NCBI GenBank assembly: GCA_036009105.1
Contig: DASYMJ010000328.1
Span: 1 to 12,797 of the forward strand
Origin: JAFAVZ01 sp036009105
Lineage (GTDB): Bacteria > Acidobacteriota > Thermoanaerobaculia > Gp7-AA8
DNA length: 12,797 nt
Direction: 5' to 3'
Numbering within the stretch: position 1 is the first letter of the stretch; the number at the start of each line of letters is the position of its first letter. A program made the position numbers and the translations under genes. This document shows positions 6,478 to 11,199 of the stretch, one piece after another. The notes below the pieces were generated by a model that worked only from the letters and a program-made list of their open reading frames with translations, made no database searches and was not told the origin of the DNA.

Positions 6478-8555
6478 CGCGACGGTTCCTCGAAATCGAC
6501 GATCGACTCGCCGCCGGCCGCAACGCTGACGGAGCGGCAATCTCCGCCGTCGGCGCAGACGCGATAGGACCCCGGCTCCAGATAAATGCCGCCGTTGTAC
6601 TCACCCCACGGAGGCGGAAAATAGAAGAGTGGGAAGCCGGCCCGGACGCCGTTCGCGGCGACAACGGATGGGTAGCGGCCGGCGTTGCGGGCGCGAAGCA
6701 CTCCGCCCGTGCGGCCGAGGGTGATCGCGATGGCGCTGGTACCCGAGGGCGGCACGCGCACGATCGCCGCCGGATAGCCGTACCCCACGGCGACGAGTTG
6801 CACCTCCGAAAGATCGCGCGACACGTGCCGCTCGAAGCGGCCCTCCACGTCCGTCACCACGGACCACCAGGAGGTGCCGCCATCCGGCGAGATCCGGACG
6901 GATGCGCCGCTGGCCGGCATGCCGTTCGGCGTAAATACGGTGCCGGAGATGAGACGCCACGGTTCGAGCACGACTTTGACATCCGCCATCTCGTCTTCAG
7001 CGAGCGGCACGTCGACGGGATGCGCGGTCGTACCGCTCTGCCCTTCCGCATCGAGCGCGTAGCTGCCAGGCTCTAGCCCGATGAGCTCGATCGTGCCGTC
7101 TTCCTCGGTGACCTGCTGCACGACGAGGCTGCCATTGCGTGTGACGTGTACGGCCGCCCGCTCAGGCGTGCCGGTGATCGAGACGACGGATCCGCGGATG
7201 CGCCCGCCCGGCAGCCGAACCTCGATCTCCTGCCCGGCCGTCCTGATCTCCACCGGCGAAGCGTGAACCCGGGCGCCGGAGCGCTTCCGCGGATACTGCA
7301 CGTCGACGGACCAGCGGCCGCTGCCGGGAAACGCCACCTCGAACGTGCCGGCGTCCGAGCTCGTTGCCCGGAGGATCGTCCCCGTGCCGTTCGAAAAGCG
7401 GAGATCGGCCTCGAGCGGCTCGTGCCCGACGGTGAGCGTTCCGTGGACGAGGAGCTGACTCACGATGATGGGCAGCGTCGACGCGCCGCCGGCGGAGAGA
7501 TCGACGCTCCGCCGGTCGAGCACCGAACCTCCTTGCGTCTCCACGCGGAGGTCGTAGACGTCGGCACCGATATCAGTTGCTTCCCAGCGGCCGTCCACCG
7601 CCGGCCGGCTGACGGCGCGGCGTTCGGCGCCGGGCATGAGCGGCTCGGTTTCCGACAATTCGACATTCCACGGCTTCCCGGCCGGGTCGAGTGGCGGATC
7701 GAGCAGCACCGTGAGCTTGGCCAGCGCCACATGGGTCAGCGCGCGGGGCCAGGCCAACGCCTCCCCTTCCCGCAGCTCGACCTTGGGAAGGATCGCCGGC
7801 GAGAAGCCCGGCACGCGGGAGACGACGCGATAGACGCCTTCGCCGAGGCCGGTGAACTCGAAGAAGCCGCGGCGGTTCGTCGTCGCTTTCAGCAGCCGGG
7901 CGGCGGCCTGTTTCCCTTCCGCCGGGGAGTGCGCCTCCAGCGGAAAGAGAACGAGACGCGCGTCGGGCAGCGGCTTGCCGCGCGGATCGTGCACCACGCC
8001 GGAAAGGCTGGCTCCCGGCCGGAGCTCGCGCGGCTCCAGTTCCACCGTTTCGCCGGGCCTGGCGACGACATCCCAATAGCGAATGGAGGCATAGCCCTTG
8101 ATGGCGAGCACGAGATCGAGAGGCAGCCCGGCCGGCGCGCGGCAGGTCCAGCGGGGGTAGTCGGCGGAGCAGACAAGCGCGTGCTCGCCGATGGATCCGC
8201 TGACGCTGAGCGGCGATGGCCGATGAGCGGCCTGGAAGGTGCCGGCCAGCGTGCCGGCTCGATGGAGGTGCAGTTCGACGGCGATCTCACCGGTCGCCAC
8301 GTCACGCGCGCCGCTCCAGCAACCCTCCGATCGAAGCTCCAGGCGCGCCGGCAGCGCGCCGTGGTAAGACGCAACCGAGCCTCGCAAAGGAATGGCGGTC
8401 GCCTTCTCGCCGCTCGTTGCGACGAGTGACGCCGCGGCAAGACAACGATCCGCGTCTGACGCGGCGACGATCTGCACGCGCACGTCGGCAGAGGCTGCAC
8501 CGGCCAGCGCCGCCAGCAGCCATCCGGCAGCGACGCGGCTCAGACCTCGTAGCAC
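6474..8555 (-). CDS. Large exported protein with carboxypeptidase-regulatory-like beta-sandwich repeats
   Basis: 693 residues from the GTG at 8555. Residues 1-23 form a clear signal peptide (Arg, then a hydrophobic core, then Ala-Ser-Ala before Asp). The mature part looks all-beta. At least three carboxypeptidase-regulatory-like (CarboxypepD_reg, PF13620-type) units are recognisable: near 180-270 (Leu-Ser-Gly-Val-Val...Gly-Lys-Pro-Leu-Pro-Asp-Ala...Gly-Val-Tyr), near 450-525 (Ile-Arg-Gly-Ser-Val...Gly-Ser-Tyr-Ala-Leu) and near 535-600 (Ile-Ser-Gly-Thr-Val...Asn-Gly-Met-Pro). The N-terminal part, with several Cys residues, and the C-terminal end with Cys-Ala-Asp-Gly-Gly-Asp-Cys are unassigned. 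No enzyme motif is visible. Such domains are usually structural or adhesive modules of secreted or outer-membrane proteins. The start overlaps the small Cys-rich gene by 16 nt. A longer frame to 8672 would place the signal peptide internally, so I reject it. Confidence 0.8.
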   Translation of the reverse strand: MLRGLSRVAAGWLLAALAGAASADVRVQIVAASDADRCLAAASLVATSGEKATAIPLRGSVASYHGALPARLELRSEGCWSGARDVATGEIAVELHLHRAGTLAGTFQAAHRPSPLSVSGSIGEHALVCSADYPRWTCRAPAGLPLDLVLAIKGYASIRYWDVVARPGETVELEPRELRPGASLSGVVHDPRGKPLPDARLVLFPLEAHSPAEGKQAAARLLKATTNRRGFFEFTGLGEGVYRVVSRVPGFSPAILPKVELREGEALAWPRALTHVALAKLTVLLDPPLDPAGKPWNVELSETEPLMPGAERRAVSRPAVDGRWEATDIGADVYDLRVETQGGSVLDRRSVDLSAGGASTLPIIVSQLLVHGTLTVGHEPLEADLRFSNGTGTILRATSSDAGTFEVAFPGSGRWSVDVQYPRKRSGARVHASPVEIRTAGQEIEVRLPGGRIRGSVVSITGTPERAAVHVTRNGSLVVQQVTEEDGTIELIGLEPGSYALDAEGQSGTTAHPVDVPLAEDEMADVKVVLEPWRLISGTVFTPNGMPASGASVRISPDGGTSWWSVVTDVEGRFERHVSRDLSEVQLVAVGYGYPAAIVRVPPSGTSAIAITLGRTGGVLRARNAGRYPSVVAANGVRAGFPLFYFPPPWGEYNGGIYLEPGSYRVCADGGDCRSVSVAAGGESIVDFEEPSR

Positions 8556-8779
8556 ATCGTCTGGTAATCGCACCAGTACGTGCATCCGGCGCCCGGCGTG
8601 CAGTTGTGCACCACTTCGCAGTCCAGTGAAGAAGGGTAGTGCCAAGCGTCCGGACCGTATCGTACCCAGCATGTGCTGGCCTGCTCATCCGCCGGACATT
8701 CCCAGTTGTCACAGGCGACAGCTTCGGTTGCCAGGGCGCAGAGAACGATGAAAACTGCGGAAAGGATGCGATGGTTCAT
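8540..8779 (-). CDS. Small secreted cysteine-rich protein (8 Cys in mature form)
   Basis: 79 residues of no family I recognise. Residues 1-22 are a signal peptide ending Glu-Ala-Val-Ala. The mature 57 residues hold eight cysteines (23, 28, 37, 54, 60, 66, 70, 76), enough for four disulfides, together with several aromatic residues and few lysines. This suggests a compact, disulfide-stabilised extracytoplasmic mini-protein. The start is firm: GGAG (8789-8786) lies 6 nt before the ATG, and a promoter with an operator-like palindrome lies immediately upstream. It is the first gene of the operon and overlaps the large beta-sandwich gene by 16 nt. If Cys23 were the first mature residue it could recall a lipoprotein, but the preceding Ala-Val-Ala is not a proper lipobox (no Leu at -3). 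Function is unknown: a toxin, binding module or structural partner are all possible. Confidence 0.75.
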   Translation of the reverse strand: MNHRILSAVFIVLCALATEAVACDNWECPADEQASTCWVRYGPDAWHYPSSLDCEVVHNCTPGAGCTYWCDYQTMCYEV

Positions 8780-8782
8780 ACC

Positions 8783-8820
8783 TGACTCCGTAATTCCATC
8801 ATACCGGAGTCATTCGACTC
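8783..8820. promoter_or_regulatory. Operator-like inverted repeats around the secreted-operon promoter
   Basis: TGACTCCG (8783-8790) and CGGAGTCA (8805-8812) are perfect 8-bp inverted arms separated by 14 bp, and the -10 hexamer lies inside the spacer. A second dyad, GAGTC-ATTC-GACTC (8807-8820), shares the right arm, so the pentamer GACTC occurs three times in alternating orientation. The left arm also contains the gene's Shine-Dalgarno. The arrangement fits a repressor site blocking polymerase. The regulator is unknown. Confidence 0.5.
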
Positions 8821-8826
8821 GGTCCA
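8798..8826 (-). promoter_or_regulatory. Sigma-70-like promoter of the secreted-protein operon
   Basis: Read on the minus strand, TGGACC (8826-8821) is a 4-of-6 match to the -35 consensus. A 17-nt spacer separates it from TATGAT (8803-8798), a 5-of-6 match to the -10 consensus. The predicted start near 8791 gives a leader of about 12 nt containing the GGAG ribosome site. It lies in the 71-nt gap between the small-protein gene ending at 8851 and the Cys-rich gene. Confidence 0.6.
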
Positions 8827-8850
8827 GGCTCTGGCCTTGGCAACCGCTGC

Positions 8851-9033
8851 CTACCGCCGCGTGTCGCCCTTGTCCCCTTGCCCTTTCGGCACCGAGGTCT
8901 TGGCGTGGCTGCGCCGGTCGGCGGCCAGCGACCTGCCGACGTCCACCACCTTCTTGAACTTCCCTTCCGCGTCGCGGCGGACGTAGCGCTTGTCTCCGGG
9001 ATGCGGCTCGATGAGCTCTCGTTTACTGGCCAT
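8851..9033 (-). CDS. Conserved small basic protein of unknown function (60 aa)
   Basis: 60 residues, highly charged (Lys/Arg/Asp), with no membrane segment or signal peptide, so cytoplasmic. The start Met-Ala-Ser-Lys-Arg-Glu-Leu-Ile-Glu-Pro, the Gly-Asp-Lys-Arg-Tyr-Val-Arg-Arg core, Val-Asp-Val-Gly-Arg-Ser-Leu, and the Pro-Lys-Gly-Gln-Gly-Asp-Lys-Gly-Asp tail match a small hypothetical-protein family that I remember as widespread in Gram-negative bacteria. No function has been established that I know of. A textbook AGGAGG lies 6 nt before the ATG. It overlaps the response-regulator gene by 11 nt, so the two are co-transcribed and both products are likely made. The conserved Arg/Lys-rich pattern could suit nucleic-acid or ribosome binding, but that is only a guess. 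Confidence 0.85.
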   Translation of the reverse strand: MASKRELIEPHPGDKRYVRRDAEGKFKKVVDVGRSLAADRRSHAKTSVPKGQGDKGDTRR

Positions 9034-9550
9034 CCGTGGCCTCCTTTTCGTCCTTTTCTTCCTCGGGCGGTCGGTCTGCCCGCGGCTCTTTCACCGGCTT
9101 CTTCGGGACGTCGACGATCACCGGCAGCGCGGCCGCGTCGGGGGGGGCGGTCTTGAGCAGCGCGCGCTGCTCGGCGATCTGCCTGGCCGTGTCCACCAGG
9201 AGGGTGGCCACGGCGTCGATGTCGAACGGCTTGCGGATCACGCGCCGGACGAGCGAGTCGTCGAGGGTGGCCACGTCGCCGTTCATCATCGCCGTGGCGA
9301 CGATCACCGCCGGCCGCGGATCGAGCAGGGCGATGTGCTGCACGAGCTCGTAGCCGCTCACCCGCGGCATCATCAGGTCGACGATCACCAGCTCGTACTC
9401 CTTCTTGCCCAGCAGCTGGATCGCCTCCTCGCCGTCGCGCGCGCCGTCGACGTCGAAGCCGGCGCGCGTGGCGATCCGCTCGATCAACTTGCGGATGGCC
9501 CGGTCGTCGTCCACGACGAGCAGCGGCGTCTTTCCCCTCTCGATCGTCAC
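9023..9550 (-). CDS. Single-domain response regulator (REC) with charged C-terminal tail
   Basis: 175 residues from the GTG at 9550. The REC receiver domain spans about 9-125: acidic pocket Asp14-Asp15-Asp16, phospho-acceptor Asp58 (Val-Ile-Val-Asp-Leu-Met-Met-Pro), switch Thr86 and conserved Lys107-Pro-Phe. No DNA-binding or enzymatic output domain follows. Instead there is a disordered Pro/Ala-rich then Glu/Lys-rich tail (about 126-175). It therefore probably works by protein-protein contact, CheY/DivK-like. Its histidine kinase is not in the window. It is divergent from a diguanylate cyclase and overlaps the 60-residue gene. The start is uncertain: GTG 9550 gives Met-Thr-Ile-Glu, TTG 9568 would add six residues, and neither has a clear Shine-Dalgarno. 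A G8 tract (9140-9147) lies at the REC-tail junction. Confidence 0.9.
   Translation of the reverse strand: MTIERGKTPLLVVDDDRAIRKLIERIATRAGFDVDGARDGEEAIQLLGKKEYELVIVDLMMPRVSGYELVQHIALLDPRPAVIVATAMMNGDVATLDDSLVRRVIRKPFDIDAVATLLVDTARQIAEQRALLKTAPPDAAALPVIVDVPKKPVKEPRADRPPEEEKDEKEATDGQ
9040..9045 (-). promoter_or_regulatory. Consensus Shine-Dalgarno of the 60-aa protein, inside the response-regulator gene
   Basis: AGGAGG read on the minus strand, 6 nt before ATG 9033, lies within the last codons of the response regulator. It fixes the start of the small gene and shows strong independent initiation despite the 11-nt overlap. Confidence 0.75.
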
Positions 9551-9663
9551 AGCAGCAGGAAAGTGCAAGGCCCATGCTCGCTTTCGCCGGGAGGATGTCT
9601 TTCCATATCAGTCACTTGCAACACCCTATAAACGGCGTCATCCGCGGTCCGCTCGCGCTCGCT

Positions 9664-9691
9664 TTGCGTTCGGCAGATGGCGGCGTATGTT
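9664..9691 (+). promoter_or_regulatory. Candidate promoter of the diguanylate cyclase gene
   Basis: TTGCGT (9664-9669), a 16-nt spacer and TATGTT (9686-9691) precede ATG 9712 and would give a leader of about 14 nt. An alternative -10, TATAAA, lies at 9627-9632 without a good -35. The 161-nt divergent region (9551-9711) is visibly more AT-rich than its surroundings and must also hold the response-regulator promoter, which I cannot place. Confidence 0.3.
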
Positions 9692-9711
9692 TGTGGCGGG
9701 CTCCCAAAAAC

Positions 9712-10689
9712 ATGACCGTCGAATTACCGCAGGAAACGCTGCTGGCGATCATTGCCGTACAGCAGGAGATCGTCGAGACCGACGCCGCGCTGCAGACGGT
9801 GATGGACGTCGTCGTCCGGGCCGCGACCCGGCTGACCGGCGCCGATGCCTCGGTGGTCGAGCTGCACGAGGGCGACGAGATGGTCTATCGCGCCACGGCC
9901 GGAACGGCGACGAATTTCCTCGGCCTCCGTCTGCGCGCCGCGTCGAGCCTGAGCGGCCTTTGCGTGGAGCTCGATCAGCCGCTGCGCTGCGACGACAGCG
10001 AGACCGACGACCGCGTGGACCGCAAGGCGTGCCTGAAGGTCGGCGCCCGCTCCCTCCTGGTGACGCCGCTCCGCTTTCGCGCAGCCCCCCTCGGCGTGTT
10101 GAAGGTCTATTCCGCCCGGGCAAACGCTTTCGACGCCCTGTCGGCCGAGATCCTGCGCATGCTGGTCGGCCTCATCGCGGCCAGCATGCACCGCGCGAAG
10201 GAGTACGAGGGGATGACCCGCCGGGCGATGCACGACCAGCTGACCGGCCTGCCCAACCGCGAACAGCTGGAGTCGATCCTCGGCGCCCGAATCGCCCGGG
10301 GCGACCCGTTCGCCATCGCGTTCCTCGACCTGAACGGCTTCAAGCGGATCAACGACGAGCAGGGCCACGCCTGCGGCGACCGCATCCTGCAGACGGTCGC
10401 CCGCCGCCTCTCCTCCTCCGTCCGCGGCAACGACACGGCCGCCCGCCTCGGCGGCGACGAATTCGTCATCGTGCTGGAAGGCATCAGCTCCCGCGACGCG
10501 GCGCTGGAGGCGCTGCAACGCCTGCTGACCCGCGTCGCCGAGCCGATCCCGGACGGCGACCGCACCTTCACCGTCTCCGCCACGGCCGGCGTCGCCGTCT
10601 TCCCCAGCGACGCGCAGACCAGCCACTCGCTGCTCAGCGTGGCGGACGCCGGGATGTACGCGGAGAAGCGGCCGACGCGAAGCGCGTAG
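9712..10689 (+). CDS. GAF-GGDEF diguanylate cyclase
   Basis: 325 residues, predicted soluble. It makes cyclic di-GMP from two GTP. The N-terminal part (about 18-160) has the look of a GAF sensor domain: predicted helix, then Gly-Ala-Asp-Ala-Ser-Val-Val-Glu-Leu, and Leu-Gly-Val-Leu-Lys-Val-Tyr near its end. A linker helix leads to the GGDEF domain (about 170-320), which begins His-Asp-Gln-Leu-Thr-Gly-Leu-Pro-Asn-Arg. The active-site signature Gly247-Gly-Asp-Glu-Phe251 is canonical. Arg238-x-x-Asp241 lies five residues before it, an intact inhibitory I-site for product feedback. A metal-site region with Asp-Leu-Asn-Gly-Phe-Lys is present. I start at 9712 because an upstream ATG (9574) would add 46 residues unlike the family across the divergent promoter region. 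The GAF ligand is unknown. The stop abuts the stop of the opposing gene. Confidence 0.9.
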   Translation: MTVELPQETLLAIIAVQQEIVETDAALQTVMDVVVRAATRLTGADASVVELHEGDEMVYRATAGTATNFLGLRLRAASSLSGLCVELDQPLRCDDSETDDRVDRKACLKVGARSLLVTPLRFRAAPLGVLKVYSARANAFDALSAEILRMLVGLIAASMHRAKEYEGMTRRAMHDQLTGLPNREQLESILGARIARGDPFAIAFLDLNGFKRINDEQGHACGDRILQTVARRLSSSVRGNDTAARLGGDEFVIVLEGISSRDAALEALQRLLTRVAEPIPDGDRTFTVSATAGVAVFPSDAQTSHSLLSVADAGMYAEKRPTRSA

Positions 10690-11199
10690 CTAGGCCAGCA
10701 ACTGGGCGTGCCAGGAGTCCGCCGCCCGCCGCTCCCACCCGCCCGTCCGCACCTCGCCCAGGCGCTCGGCCAGGGTGTCGAAGACGATGGTGTCGGGGTC
10801 GGCGTTCCGGCGGAAGGCGTCGCGGGGGAGGGCGCCGACTTCGCCGTCGCCGTGGCGGAAGAAGATGCGGTTCGCGTCGAGGATGGCCACGTGGAGCTCG
10901 CGCTCCAGCTCCTTCAGCGTGCCGAACATCCGGTCGATGGAGCAGCCGGAAGTCTCCGAGCGCTGGTCCACGGCGATGAGGAGGAAGCTGCCCTCGATCA
11001 GGTCGCGCGACGAGGTGATCGGCGCGCCGTGGGCGGCCCACTGGTCGAGGAAAGCATCGACGCGCTGCAGCAGGCGGACGCTGCCGGGCTCGTCGAGGGC
11101 GGGGGAGATGGCGAAGATCCAGATGCGGGAGTCGTCGCCGAGGCGGTCGATGTCCGTGCGAGGCATGGCCAGTCGAACGGAGAGGGAGCGGCCGCTCAT
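10690..11199 (-). CDS. Conserved small protein often misnamed 'ABC transporter ATPase'
   Basis: 169 residues. The core Arg-Ile-Trp-Ile-Phe, then Trp-Ala-Ala-His-Gly-Ala-Pro-Ile, then Phe-Leu-Leu-Ile-Ala-Val-Asp-Gln, then Ser-Gly-Cys-Ser-Ile-Asp-Arg, then Leu-Glu-Arg-Glu-Leu, matches a family that I recall from Bacteroidetes genomes under the label 'ABC transporter ATPase'. No Walker A, Walker B or ABC signature is present, so that label is unsupported. The Cys in Ser-Gly-Cys-Ser-Ile-Asp and the His in Trp-x-Ala-His-Gly are the residues I would test first for function. No signal peptide or membrane helix is visible, so it is likely cytoplasmic. The ATG at 11199 overlaps the upstream stop (ATGA), which ties it to the membrane NTPase-like gene. 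A longer frame to 11388 is out-of-frame shadow of that gene. Confidence 0.8.
   Translation of the reverse strand: MSGRSLSVRLAMPRTDIDRLGDDSRIWIFAISPALDEPGSVRLLQRVDAFLDQWAAHGAPITSSRDLIEGSFLLIAVDQRSETSGCSIDRMFGTLKELERELHVAILDANRIFFRHGDGEVGALPRDAFRRNADPDTIVFDTLAERLGEVRTGGWERRAADSWHAQLLA

Noticed and set aside
8556..8672. Upstream extension of the beta-sandwich protein
   Set aside because: It would overlap the Cys-rich gene further and place a clear signal peptide inside the protein.
8821..8836. Hairpin GGTCCAG-GCT-CTGGCC as a terminator for the response-regulator operon
   Set aside because: The stem is short with a bulge, has no T tract after it on the minus strand, and overlaps the proposed -35 of the next operon. 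It may be fortuitous.
9574..9711. 46-residue N-terminal extension of the diguanylate cyclase
   Set aside because: The stretch is compositionally unlike the rest of the protein, lies in the AT-richer divergent promoter region and does not resemble a sensor domain.
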